The notes: generated by a model not told the origin, from the sequence alone. DNA of 64,000 bases from DT-110 sp030148525 (GCA_965227445.1 OZ245751.1:1488001-1552000), one strand, 5' to 3'; shown: positions 36,657 to 45,295, numbered from the stretch's first letter. Translations and numbers: made by a program.

Positions 36657-38171
36657 ATGAAGAAATATTTCCAACACGCTAAGCATGATTTTCCAGCCAG
36701 TGTGGTGGTGTTCCTGGTAGCGCTTCCACTCTGCCTGGGTATCGCACTTGCCTCCGGTGTACCACTGTTGTCCGGTTTGATTTCCGGTATCGTCGGTGGT
36801 ATTGTCGTAGGGATCCTGAGTAAATCACCACTGAGTGTGAGTGGTCCGGCCGCTGGCCTGGTAGTCATTGTTTTGAACGCACAGGAAACCCTGGGATCCC
36901 TGGAAGGATTCCTTTTGGCAGTCCTGATCGCCGGTTTCATTCAATTAGTCCTTGGTTTTGCGAAAGCGGGTGTTATCGGCTTGTATTTCCCAACCTCTGT
37001 GATTAAGGGGATGCTGGCTGCTATTGGCATCATCCTGATCATGAAGCAGCTTCCATATATGTTTGGTGTAGGAGGTGTGAAACTCTTTGAGATCAACGGT
37101 GATGTTCTTGCCGGGTTGAATCCCGGAAGTTTGATTATCGGAGTGGCATCCCTGGGATTGCTTTTGTTATGGCGTACATCAGCCATCCAAAATATTGCTG
37201 CGCTTAAAGCCATTCCGGGGGCAGTAGCAGCAGTAGTTTTTGGTGTTGGATTGAGCTTTTTGTTTAAGGCTTTCGTTCCGGGGCTGGCCCTGATCGACAG
37301 TCAATTGGTAAGTATTCCTATATTGTCGAATTCTGAATCACTATCGGACATAGTTATCACCCCTGATTTCTCCATGATCACAAACGTGGAGGTCTATATT
37401 ACGGCGGTAACCCTGGCCATTGTTGCCAGCCTCGAAACGCTGCTGAGCGTTGAGGCCGTTGATAAACTCGACCCCCTCAAGCGTCGTACACCAACCAATG
37501 CCGAACTCAAAGCACAGGGGGTAGGTAATATGGTGTGCGGCATGATCGGCGGTTTGCCCATCACTGCGGTAATCGTCCGTAGTTCTACCAACGTCGATGC
37601 CGGTGCTAAAACTAAAATGTCTGCTATCTACCACGGGATATTGCTGGTTCTGGCTGTCGCGTTTTTCCCGGTGGCAATGAACACGATTCCCCTGGCTTCA
37701 CTGGCTGCCATCCTCGTCCTGATCGGATATAAATTGGCCCGACCTGCCCTGTGGCAGGAGCAGTACCGCACCGGCCGGGCGCAATTCGTGCCTTTTGCGA
37801 CTACCATCATCGCTATCCTGGTAACTGACTTGTTGATTGGTATTATCATTGGTATGGTGGTAGGTGCGTTTTACATTCTCCGGGCCAACTACAAAGTGCC
37901 TTACTTCTACCACACGGAGAAAGAAGATGGAACGGGTAAGGAACACATCAATATTCGACTGAGTGAGCACGTGTCTTTCCTCAATAAAGCAAGGCTTCAA
38001 CTGGCATTGGAAGAACTGCCAGCCGAAAGCAAGGTGGTGCTGGATGGCACCTATGCCAAAGAAATTGATCACGATGCGTTGGAGGTGATTCACGACTTCA
38101 AGGACAGCACCACCCGGGAGAAAAAGAACATTGAAGTGACCTTCAAAAATATTCCGGAGTTAGTGAACTAA
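36657..38171 (+). CDS. SulP-family inorganic anion transporter with C-terminal STAS-like region
   Basis: 504 residues, about 12-14 membrane helices (residues 1-405). The N-terminal signature is typical (ASVVVFLVALPLCLGIALAS) and the middle contains ISGIVGGIVVGILSKSPLSV. The last 85 residues (LSEHVSFLNKARLQLALEEL, KVVLDGTYAKEIDHDALEVI) have the STAS anti-sigma-antagonist-like fold. Family members carry sulfate or bicarbonate; none of the usual carbonic anhydrase partners is adjacent, so the substrate is unsettled. It probably belongs to the regulon of the upstream two-component system. Confidence 0.92.
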   Translation: MKKYFQHAKHDFPASVVVFLVALPLCLGIALASGVPLLSGLISGIVGGIVVGILSKSPLSVSGPAAGLVVIVLNAQETLGSLEGFLLAVLIAGFIQLVLGFAKAGVIGLYFPTSVIKGMLAAIGIILIMKQLPYMFGVGGVKLFEINGDVLAGLNPGSLIIGVASLGLLLLWRTSAIQNIAALKAIPGAVAAVVFGVGLSFLFKAFVPGLALIDSQLVSIPILSNSESLSDIVITPDFSMITNVEVYITAVTLAIVASLETLLSVEAVDKLDPLKRRTPTNAELKAQGVGNMVCGMIGGLPITAVIVRSSTNVDAGAKTKMSAIYHGILLVLAVAFFPVAMNTIPLASLAAILVLIGYKLARPALWQEQYRTGRAQFVPFATTIIAILVTDLLIGIIIGMVVGAFYILRANYKVPYFYHTEKEDGTGKEHINIRLSEHVSFLNKARLQLALEELPAESKVVLDGTYAKEIDHDALEVIHDFKDSTTREKKNIEVTFKNIPELVN

Positions 38172-38218
38172 TGGTCGGGCTTAGTCCCTTACAGAGTGGC
38201 GTCATAATGCCACTTGCC

Positions 38219-38253
38219 GATTCGCCTGGTTCATCGTCTGAGCCGGGCGAATC
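38219..38253 (+). terminator. Probable terminator after sulP
   Basis: Inverted repeat of 11 bp with one mismatch (GATTCGCCTGG at 38219-38229 and CCGGGCGAATC at 38243-38253) followed by GTGTTTTAC. The T run is short, so this is a moderate candidate. A smaller stem (AGTGGC/GCCACT) lies just before it. Confidence 0.5.
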
Positions 38254-38330
38254 GTGTTTTACGCACAGCCCGGAACTTTTTGGGTTCCTTGTCCGGTTAC
38301 ATTCATCGGTAAGCGAAACCCAATCAACCG

Positions 38331-38723
38331 ATGAAAGAACTCGAATCACACCAATTACTTCCCAGTGGCTCCTGGGATGGCTTTTATTTGTACGGATCCG
38401 GCGGAGGTAGGGAGCATCCCATGCCCAGCCAGTTACAATTCGCCAAGGGGATGATTAACGGAGGTGGGAGTGATGATGTGGGGTCTTTTTCCTGGCGAGG
38501 CACCTACGACCTGGGAAGCATGACCTGTTCCATGACCAAAACCTACCTTACCCATACCGTGGACTATCAGGGGCATATCGATGAGAACGGCATCTGGGGA
38601 ACCTGGAGGATGTCTTTCTCCAGTGGCGGTTTTCATCTCTGGCCCTCCTCATCAGCCAAATCGGAGGAGGAAGCGGAGGTAACTGAGCTGATGCTGGAAA
38701 TAGAAAAGACTGATGAGTCCTGA
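38331..38723 (+). CDS. Hypothetical protein, small beta-rich
   Basis: 130 residues. Repeated W-x-G and G-x-Y turns (SGSWDGFYLYGSG, SWRGTYDLGSMTCSMTKTYL, GIWGTWRMSFSSGGFHLWP) indicate a small beta barrel or sandwich like lipocalin-type domains seen in bacteria. No signal peptide, so presumably cytoplasmic. Glu-rich C-terminus (SAKSEEEAEVTELMLEIEK). It is 159 bp downstream of sulP; no function can be assigned. Confidence 0.6.
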   Translation: MKELESHQLLPSGSWDGFYLYGSGGGREHPMPSQLQFAKGMINGGGSDDVGSFSWRGTYDLGSMTCSMTKTYLTHTVDYQGHIDENGIWGTWRMSFSSGGFHLWPSSSAKSEEEAEVTELMLEIEKTDES

Positions 38724-38825
38724 TCTGGTGTCCCAAACCACTTCGTTGTCGGTATAACGTGAAGTCGAGGCTGATCTGTCTGATAAGTTGCTGAATATCA
38801 AATAATAAGGCTGTGCTTGGTGTGG

Positions 38826-38905
38826 GAGGTAAGGTAATTGGACTTGCTTAAAACCATATATCCTCTACCTATTACCCTATACGGGGAGGTTGGGCTTTTT
38901 GGAGC
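38826..38905. repeat. Dispersed three-hairpin element, partial copy C
   Basis: About 80 bp that matches the middle and one end of the 45441-45622 element in the same direction: GGTAATTGGACTTGCTTAAA, then TACCTATTACCCTATACGGG and GAGGTTGGGC. The other end is lacking. It lies in the gap before the permease gene at 38983 and contains no gene. Confidence 0.7.
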
Positions 38906-38982
38906 CTTCTTGTTATTTACGGGGAATAAGCCCGCCAATTCATCGTTGATATTGTACTTTAGCTGCTTTCAACGCGGAGTAC

Positions 38983-40281
38983 ATGCGCTATGAGCTTTTT
39001 GTCGCCCGACGGGTGGCCGCCAAAGGCGAACAATCATTTTCCAGACTTATCCTGCGTATTGCGACCATTGCGGTGGCAATGAGCATGACTGTCATGATAT
39101 GTACCACCGCACTGGTTGCTGGTTTTCAAAATGAAATTTCCAGCAAAATCTTCGGCTTCTGGGGGCATATCCACATTACCGATGCCAATATCTACCAGAG
39201 TCTGCTGGAGGCCAAGCCCATTCCGAAAGAACAGGATTTCTATCCTCACCTCGACACCATTGGTCGGGTTGAGTATCTGGAGGTGCGTGAGGTCATGGGG
39301 CGTCCCGTCGAGCGATGGACGCAAACCAATGGCGGTATTCGCCACATCCAAACCTTCGCTCTGCGTCCGGGTATCATCAAGGCAGGCGACCAGATCGAGG
39401 GTATTGTTCTGAAGGGGGTAGGTCCTGATTTCGACTGGAAGTTCATGGAGCAATTTATGGTGGAAGGCGATCGGATCTCAGCTCCCGATTCTGCAGCTTC
39501 GGACGATATCCTGATCTCCCGCCAGACGGCCGACCGTCTGCAGGTTGGGGTAGGGGACCGCTTCACCATTACGTTTGTCACGGAAAACAGCCAGCAACTG
39601 CAACGACGCTTTGATGTGTCGGGGATTTACAAGACCGGCCTGGAAGAATACGACCGCAAGTTTGCCCTGGTTGATTTGGGTAAGCTGCAGCAGCTAATGG
39701 GTTGGGATGAAAATCAGGTGGGAGGCTTTGAGATATTCGTGGATGATATCGAGGATCTGGAGCCCATCACCGAATACATCTACCTGGAGGAACTGCCGAA
39801 TAATCTTTTTGCGGAAAGCATCCGGAAAAAACTGCCGGAGATCTTCGAGTGGCTGGCCCTGCAGGATGTCAATGAGATTGTGATTATCAGTCTGATGGTG
39901 GTAGTTGCCATAATCAATATGATCACGGCCTTGCTCATTCTGATCCTCGAGCGGACCAATATGATCGGAACACTCAAAAGCCTGGGCGCCTCAAACTGGA
40001 GCATCCGTCAGATCTTTCTGTACTACGCAGCACGGATCATTGCGGTGGGTATCATCTGGGGAAATGTGATTGGCATTGCCCTGTGTCTGGCACAGAAGTA
40101 CGGTAAGTTCATTAAGCTGCAGGAGGAGAATTACTACCTTTCCTACGCCCCCATCGACCTGAATCCCTGGCTTATCCTGTTGCTGAATGTTGCTACCCTG
40201 GTAATCACGGTCTTATTCCTGGTAGTGCCCTCCTATCTCGTTACCCGCATCGATCCGATCAAGGCCATTCGATTCAAATAA
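38983..40281 (+). CDS. FtsX-like ABC permease (LolC/LolE type)
   Basis: 432 residues. One N-terminal membrane helix (about 24-46), a large periplasmic domain (about 50-300) and three C-terminal helices (about 305-425) with the FtsX motif region LERTNMIGTLKSLGASNWSI. This is the layout of LolC/LolE, which release lipoproteins from the inner membrane, and of MacB-like exporters. No ATPase (LolD) gene is adjacent. The protein is probably the membrane part of a lipoprotein-releasing or similar ABC system. ATG at 38983. Confidence 0.9.
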   Translation: MRYELFVARRVAAKGEQSFSRLILRIATIAVAMSMTVMICTTALVAGFQNEISSKIFGFWGHIHITDANIYQSLLEAKPIPKEQDFYPHLDTIGRVEYLEVREVMGRPVERWTQTNGGIRHIQTFALRPGIIKAGDQIEGIVLKGVGPDFDWKFMEQFMVEGDRISAPDSAASDDILISRQTADRLQVGVGDRFTITFVTENSQQLQRRFDVSGIYKTGLEEYDRKFALVDLGKLQQLMGWDENQVGGFEIFVDDIEDLEPITEYIYLEELPNNLFAESIRKKLPEIFEWLALQDVNEIVIISLMVVVAIINMITALLILILERTNMIGTLKSLGASNWSIRQIFLYYAARIIAVGIIWGNVIGIALCLAQKYGKFIKLQEENYYLSYAPIDLNPWLILLLNVATLVITVLFLVVPSYLVTRIDPIKAIRFK

Positions 40282-40290
40282 TCGAAGGCT

Positions 40291-40995
40291 ATGGAAAACC
40301 ATTTTTCATTCGGGCAGAAGGTTCAGTCGAAACTCGGTGGTAGTCTGCGGCGGATACTTCAGTATGTTCGGTGGCTTCCTGTGCGCGCTCGTCGGCTACT
40401 GCAGCATTTCGTCAATATCCGGAAAAACCGGCCGATAGTATGGCTGACAGATTGCATGATGATGATCCTAGATCTGCTCGGGCTGGCCGAATGGTACGAA
40501 ACCCTGGCCGACTGGATCAAGTGGAATACCCGCCCGTTGACGGCGGAGGAGCGCAAGATCGGGCAGGCGATTTTTGGCGAAAGCCTCGATTGGGAACGGG
40601 TACGCATCGATACCCGTTCATATCTCGGACCACGTCAGTCTGCGATCTGCTACGTAAGCGGGTACACCATTAACAGTTGGGGGGAGATGACAGGCCCCCT
40701 CTTAGTGCACGAACTGACGCATGTCTGGCAATTTCACCACTTTGGACTCGCTTATATACCCCGTGCGCTGCGGGCCTATCATTCCGACGCAGGCTATAAT
40801 TACGGGGGACACGAAGTATTACATCAGGTACAGACCAACGGTGGTCAACTAACGGATTTCAATTACGAGCAACAAGGTGATATAATTGCTGATTATTACC
40901 GTTTGCGGATCGGTCGGCCACCCCAATGGGGCTTTGCCGGCATGGATGCTCTGCCCGTTTATGAATATTTCTTGGAAGACCTGCATCGCACCTGA
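40291..40995 (+). CDS. Putative zincin-like membrane or surface protein (HELTHVWQ motif)
   Basis: 234 residues. A segment at about residues 140-160 contains VHELTHVWQFHHFGLAYIP, matching the HEXXH pattern of DUF4157-like putative metallopeptidases, with a possible third ligand in GGHEVLHQVQ. The N-terminus is basic and lacks a signal peptide. The gene begins 10 bp after the permease stop, so the two are probably co-transcribed. Metal dependence is inferred from the motif only. Confidence 0.6.
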   Translation: MENHFSFGQKVQSKLGGSLRRILQYVRWLPVRARRLLQHFVNIRKNRPIVWLTDCMMMILDLLGLAEWYETLADWIKWNTRPLTAEERKIGQAIFGESLDWERVRIDTRSYLGPRQSAICYVSGYTINSWGEMTGPLLVHELTHVWQFHHFGLAYIPRALRAYHSDAGYNYGGHEVLHQVQTNGGQLTDFNYEQQGDIIADYYRLRIGRPPQWGFAGMDALPVYEYFLEDLHRT

Positions 40996-41119
40996 AGCGT
41001 TTGGGATTAATAAGGCAAACCATATTAAACAGGCTAATTGCCGATCCGGACTGTAAGTTGTATGTTTGTGCATCGGTTACTACAGGTATGATCGGGCAGG
41101 TATCCGCAAGCTTCTGTAT

Positions 41120-42067
41120 ATGGTTCGCTATTACGCAAAAGTCGAAGGCAGGCTCCGGGAATTGGAAAAGCCCGAGGCATTCTGTTGGGTGAACATTTCC
41201 CCACCCTTTAGCCAGGAAGAGCTGGAAGAAGTCTCTCAGGGATTTGATATCCCTATGGACTTTCTGACCGACTCCCTCGACGTCGACGAGCGATCGCGCT
41301 ACGAAGTGGAAGAGGATGTCAAGCTCATCCTGATCAATACGCCCGTATTGAATGAGACCGACGAAGAGAATGATGCCATTTACATCACCGTTCCGATCGG
41401 CATTATCCTGGCCGGTGATTTCCTGATCACTATCACCTCCGTGGAAAACCCCGTACTGGAGCGCTTCCTGGAGGACAAAGTCAAAAACTTCAAGCCTGGT
41501 GACTTCCAGCAGTTTATCCTCCAGATCCTCGAACACAACGTCTACCGCTTCCTGACCTGCCTGAAGAAGCTGGACCTGAAACGCAACCTCATCGAGCAGG
41601 AGCTGTACCACGCCAGCCGCAACCGGGAGCTCAAGCAATTGCTGAGTATTGAAAAAAGCCTGGTCTATTTCGTGAACTCCCTGAGCGCCAACGACCTGCT
41701 TAAGATGAAAATGAAGCGGGTCGACTACCTCCGCATTCGCGACGATGAAGACCGAACCGATCTCTTTGAAGACATCATCATCGACAACGGCCAGGCCCTG
41801 GAAATGGCCAACGTATACAGCAATATTCTGAGCGGGACGATGGATACCTACGCATCCATCATTTCCAATAATATGAACGTGACCATCCATCGCCTGACGC
41901 TGGTCACCATCTTCCTCGCCGTACCCACTCTGATCGCCAGTTTTTACGGGATGAACGTAAAGCTCCCTTTCGACAACAGCCCCTATGCCGTGTATTTCAT
42001 TCTGGGTGGTTCCATCCTGCTGAGTATGCTACTGGGTTTTTATTTTTCCAGGAAAAGACTGTTCTGA
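41120..42067 (+). CDS. CorA-family magnesium/divalent-cation transporter
   Basis: 315 residues from ATG 41120; an earlier ATG (41066) has no family support. The N-terminal alpha/beta funnel domain is followed by a long stalk helix and two C-terminal membrane helices. The signature GMN is present (SFYGMNVKLP) between them. Forms pentameric channels for Mg2+ and some other divalents. The next feature is a 20-bp perfect inverted repeat in the untranslated region. Confidence 0.93.
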   Translation: MVRYYAKVEGRLRELEKPEAFCWVNISPPFSQEELEEVSQGFDIPMDFLTDSLDVDERSRYEVEEDVKLILINTPVLNETDEENDAIYITVPIGIILAGDFLITITSVENPVLERFLEDKVKNFKPGDFQQFILQILEHNVYRFLTCLKKLDLKRNLIEQELYHASRNRELKQLLSIEKSLVYFVNSLSANDLLKMKMKRVDYLRIRDDEDRTDLFEDIIIDNGQALEMANVYSNILSGTMDTYASIISNNMNVTIHRLTLVTIFLAVPTLIASFYGMNVKLPFDNSPYAVYFILGGSILLSMLLGFYFSRKRLF

Positions 42068-42086
42068 AGTCGGGATGCCTGTAACC

Positions 42087-42157
42087 GCCGTTATTTTTTG
42101 TTTGGATGAAACAGGGGAATGGTTAGAACTCCTTTTTTCCAAACAAAAAATAACGGC
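42087..42157. repeat. Perfect 20-bp inverted repeat with 31-bp loop
   Basis: Arms 42087-42106 and 42138-42157 are exact complements; each has a GCCG end and a TTATTTTTTG core. The loop is 31 bp. Position 20 bp after the corA stop fits a terminator, but the long loop and the lack of a U tail outside the stem make a transposon-derived element or a riboregulator alternative. Confidence 0.85.
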
Positions 42158-42162
42158 AGACC

Positions 42163-42277
42163 TACCTCACACCCCAACGCCCTGCGAAATGGCTTTAGCC
42201 CTTACTCCGTAAGATTTCACTGGGCTAGCTCTTGCTCCGCAAGGTTTCACGGGGCAAGACCTCACACCTCAAACCTG
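42163..42277. repeat. TGAGGTT-family hairpin, copy 5, enclosing two 30-bp direct repeats
   Basis: Outer ends are ACCTCACACCCC and GACCTCACACCTCAAACCTG, members of the TGAGGTT family on the opposite strand. Between them, 42197-42226 and 42227-42256 are direct repeats, about 24 of 30 identical. Each has an inner stem (CTTAC/GTAAG and CTTGC/GCAAG) where the A-T pair in one is G-C in the other. No coding sequence. Confidence 0.75.
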
Positions 42278-42280
42278 GAT

Positions 42281-42378
42281 TTATCCACATATGTTAGTAA
42301 CTCTTTCCACAATTACAAATCCCTGATCTTTAGTAACTTAGGTGGTAATTTGCGCCAATGTGGAAAACTTTATACACA
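42281..42378. other. DnaA-box cluster: candidate replication-origin-type region
   Basis: Two exact matches to TTATnCACA (42281-42289 TTATCCACA; 42370-42378 TTATACACA) and two near matches (42303-42311 CTTTCCACA; 42359-42367 reverse TTTTCCACA) within 98 bp of AT-rich DNA that has no gene. This is the pattern of oriC or another DnaA-binding locus. Gene orientation around it does not show a clear switch and dnaA is not nearby, so the origin call is open. Confidence 0.4.
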
Positions 42379-42419
42379 TACAAATACGGAAATTAGTATT
42401 TTTCATTCCAGATAACGAA

Positions 42420-42542
42420 AGAGTCAGTTTTACGAATAAGAATTTATTGTAGCACTTTTTCCAAGTGGAGGGCTTGTTCTAGGAGCCTTCCTTGTTAACT
42501 TACTGATACTTGTGGCGAACCACCCGGTTCGCCATTTTTTTT
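42420..42542 (+). ncRNA. Candidate small RNA ending in a strong terminator
   Basis: An 8-bp stem with one G-U (GGAGGGCT with AGCCTTCC, about 42465-42489) is followed by a strong Rho-independent terminator: TGGCGAACC, a four-base loop, GGTTCGCCA and eight T. No coding gene ends nearby in this orientation: corA stops 450 bp upstream. A TATTTTTC box (42397-42404) is near the -7 consensus. No known RNA family was recognised. Confidence 0.35.
42513..42542 (+). terminator. Strong Rho-independent terminator in the 42-kb intergenic region
   Basis: A perfect 9-bp GC-rich stem (TGGCGAACC/GGTTCGCCA) with a 4-base loop and an uninterrupted run of eight T. The region from here to 42829 shows only a 31-codon possible frame at 42623-42718 with no known similarity; otherwise nothing evident. 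Confidence 0.8.
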
Positions 42543-42828
42543 GCCAGCAGTACTGAAAAAGGAAAGTTTTTTGTATATGTTTATCCTGTCAAGTAATAGT
42601 GCGATCAACTAGATCGTTGGCTATGAGAAAACCGGGATCGGTACTGCCCCGTGAGGAAGTGGTCGGACCGCTATCGCGTAGCCTTTACCAAAAAGTGGCC
42701 CCATTCCTTTCGATATAAGCTACAATACCCGTTTCCGGCCTCGGTAGAAACCCCAGTTCATGTTCGGCTTTGTCCCGGACAGATACCGGTCGGCGTAATC
42801 CCGATCCTGTGTACATAAATCAACTTGC

Positions 42829-44505
42829 ATGAGAAACTACACACTGGCGCTCCTGTGCGTGCTGATTCCCTTCGTGTGCCCGTGCCAGTCTTACTGGGAA
42901 GGTGGCGTACACCTGGGAGCCACCTCGTACCAAGGCGACCTGAATCCAAATGACTACCCCGTAATGGATGCCCTGGACCTGAATTACGGGTTGTTTATTC
43001 GCCGACAATTCAGCCCCACCTGGGGCCTGCGTTTGCAATTGCAGCGTGGCATTTGGCGTGGCGACGATGCCTATTCCGAAGGTCCTACCTTTGATCGTCG
43101 CGGATACTCTTTCTCCAATACTATTTCTCAGGGTATACTGCACCTGGAATGGGATCCTTTTGGCGGAAGCCGCTTCCCGACCGGGCCCTACAAATTCCGA
43201 CCGCGTCTCACGCCTTACGGGGCTATTGGCGCGGGGGTGTTACACATGAACCCACAGACCAAGTACGCCGAGAGTGATGAAGGTATTCTTCCCGAATTAG
43301 CTGCCCGGGACCAGGCCGAGAGTAAGGATCAGGTTAGATTTGTGGCACCCGTGACCGGAGGCTTGAAATTAGACCTTAGTTACCGGACCACGGTGGCCCT
43401 GGAAATGTCGGTAGGTTACGCCTGGACCGACCTGGTCGACGGAGTGAGCGCTACCGGGAATCCCGATGCCCGCGATTGGATAACTTCGGGAGGGGTGAAC
43501 CTGACCATGCGGTTTTCGCCCAAGGACAGTGACGGTGACGGGGTCGCAGACAAGGAAGATTCCTGCCCCTCCATCGCCGGTAATCAAACCGCAGCCGGTT
43601 GCCCCGACCGCGATGGTGACGGAGTAGAAGATATTGAAGATGTATGTCCCGACCTGGCGGGACTCATGGCTTTCAGTGGTTGTCCGGACACCGATGAGGA
43701 TGGTATTATGGACCCTGCCGATGGTTGCCCCACTGAATACGGTTACGAAGAAACCAATGGTTGCCCCGACCGGGATAACGACTGCGTTGCTGATGCCTAC
43801 GATCGCTGCCCCGATACCGAAGGGTTTCCCGAACTGGAAGGCTGTCCGGATACCGACGGCGATGGCCTGGTGGATATTGATGACCCTTGTCCCGACGAGG
43901 CTGGCCTGTTTAAAAATGGTGGTTGCCCCCTGCCCGATACCGATTGTGATGGCATTATTGACTCCCTGGACCAGTGCCCAACTATTGCCGATACGACTGG
44001 CTTTAGTGGTTGCCCCGATCTGGATGCCGACGGAGTGATCGATTCCCTGGACCGCTGTCCCGAGATCGCTGGCACTGCGGATAACGAAGGCTGCCCCGAA
44101 TTACAGGAAGAAGAACGGGAAGTACTGGTCGATGCCCAGCGCAACGTTCGCTTCCGAACGGGAAGTGCCGACCTGCTGGCCTCTTCCCAGGAGATCCTGG
44201 ATAAGGTACATGATCTGTTAGAAAAATACCCGGTTTACCATCTGACGCTGAACGGATATACCGACAGCGTCGGGTCGGCCAAGATCAACCAGAGCCTTTC
44301 GGAACGACGGGCCAAGTCCTGCTACAATTATCTGTTAGAGAAGGGAATTGATGAGGATCGTATGACCTTTGCCGGGTTTGGGGAAGAGGATCCGATCGGC
44401 GATAATGATACGGCCGAAGGCCGGCAGTTGAACCGGCGGGTGGAATTCGATCTGTATCTGCCGGAACTGGAACAAGAAACCGAGTCAAATACCGAGGGCC
44501 AGTAG
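42829..44505 (+). CDS. OmpA-family outer-membrane protein with thrombospondin type 3 repeats
   Basis: 558 residues. Signal peptide (residues 1-20), an N-terminal beta-barrel of DUF6089 type (about 21-225), then some eight TSP3 calcium-binding repeats rich in DxDxDG (about 233-425), each with a CPD or CP-turn. The C-terminal OmpA domain (about 435-545, LNGYTDSVGSAKINQSLSER) binds peptidoglycan. The protein links the outer membrane to the cell wall. The barrel is clearly similar to that of the next gene, which suggests a tandem duplication. Confidence 0.92.
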   Translation: MRNYTLALLCVLIPFVCPCQSYWEGGVHLGATSYQGDLNPNDYPVMDALDLNYGLFIRRQFSPTWGLRLQLQRGIWRGDDAYSEGPTFDRRGYSFSNTISQGILHLEWDPFGGSRFPTGPYKFRPRLTPYGAIGAGVLHMNPQTKYAESDEGILPELAARDQAESKDQVRFVAPVTGGLKLDLSYRTTVALEMSVGYAWTDLVDGVSATGNPDARDWITSGGVNLTMRFSPKDSDGDGVADKEDSCPSIAGNQTAAGCPDRDGDGVEDIEDVCPDLAGLMAFSGCPDTDEDGIMDPADGCPTEYGYEETNGCPDRDNDCVADAYDRCPDTEGFPELEGCPDTDGDGLVDIDDPCPDEAGLFKNGGCPLPDTDCDGIIDSLDQCPTIADTTGFSGCPDLDADGVIDSLDRCPEIAGTADNEGCPELQEEEREVLVDAQRNVRFRTGSADLLASSQEILDKVHDLLEKYPVYHLTLNGYTDSVGSAKINQSLSERRAKSCYNYLLEKGIDEDRMTFAGFGEEDPIGDNDTAEGRQLNRRVEFDLYLPELEQETESNTEGQ

Positions 44506-44590
44506 TCTGAAAATTGGTATCTTTACGTCAGCAACTACCCCCTTAAGACTTGGTTCTCTTATACACAACACATCTCACAAATCGATTATT

Positions 44591-45295
44591 ATGAAAACGT
44601 TGTACGCTACAGTACTCCTTTTCCTGCTCCCCTTGCTCGGAAAAGCCCAGCTCGATTATTGGCAAGGCGGCATCTTCGCCGGTGTGTCTGCCTACTCGGG
44701 TGATGTTAACCCCACTGCTTCCCCTGACCTTTCGGAAGCCAGTCTCAGTTTCGGAATGGTTGGTCAGGCCTACATCTCCTCAAAACTCGGTTTTCGCGGA
44801 AGCCTTACCTACGCTAATTTGACGGGCGACGACCGCAATTATGTCGAACGTGCCGATCGCAACTTCCGCTTCAACACCAATATCTTCGAATTAGCCATGG
44901 TTGCTGAATGGGAGCCCTTCGGTTCCAATCGATACTTTGCGGATGCCAAAGGTAAGGTGGTCATGGACCGCCTGGTATCGCCCTACCTTTTCACCGGTAT
45001 TGCAGTCGGACTTGCTACCCTCAACACTGATTTTTCCGATTACGACGGCAATAGCCAGACCATCATTAATGGCATTCGGGAGGATCAGACAATCGGCAAC
45101 AGCACGACCCTCTTTTCCATACCCATTGGTGCGGGTGTTAAATTCGATATTACCCAAAAGATAACCCTGGCCCTCGAAGGTAGCGGCCGGATCAGCTTCA
45201 CCGATTACCTCGATGGTATCAGTGCGGCGGCGGGATCGGGTAACGACCTCTATTTCACCGGTGGTTTGATCGTCTATTATCGGTTTACACAGTAG
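44591..45295 (+). CDS. DUF6089-type outer-membrane beta-barrel protein
   Basis: 234 residues, signal peptide MKTLYATVLLFLLPLLGKAQ then a barrel that starts YWQGGIFAGVSAYSGDVNP, close to the start of the mature upstream OmpA/TSP3 protein (YWEGGVHLGATSYQGDLNP). The features GDDRNY, WEPFGSNRYF and a terminal aromatic strand (GLIVYYRFTQ) are typical. No OmpA or TSP3 part. It follows by 85 bp and ends in a strong terminator. Function unknown. Confidence 0.85.
   Translation: MKTLYATVLLFLLPLLGKAQLDYWQGGIFAGVSAYSGDVNPTASPDLSEASLSFGMVGQAYISSKLGFRGSLTYANLTGDDRNYVERADRNFRFNTNIFELAMVAEWEPFGSNRYFADAKGKVVMDRLVSPYLFTGIAVGLATLNTDFSDYDGNSQTIINGIREDQTIGNSTTLFSIPIGAGVKFDITQKITLALEGSGRISFTDYLDGISAAAGSGNDLYFTGGLIVYYRFTQ

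Noticed and set aside
40859..41890. Long open frame on the minus strand (343 codons) opposite corA
   Set aside because: It is the antisense of CorA and the gene before it, whose plus-strand frames have clear family motifs; the minus-strand translation has none.
42119..42415. 98-codon open frame in the 42-kb gap
   Set aside because: It runs through the inverted repeat, direct repeats and DnaA boxes; composition is not protein-like.
42600..42829. GAGGAAGTGGTCGGACCGC looked like the start of RNase P RNA
   Set aside because: The universal RNase P core is only partly matched, there is no 3' partner motif, and the available space is too short.
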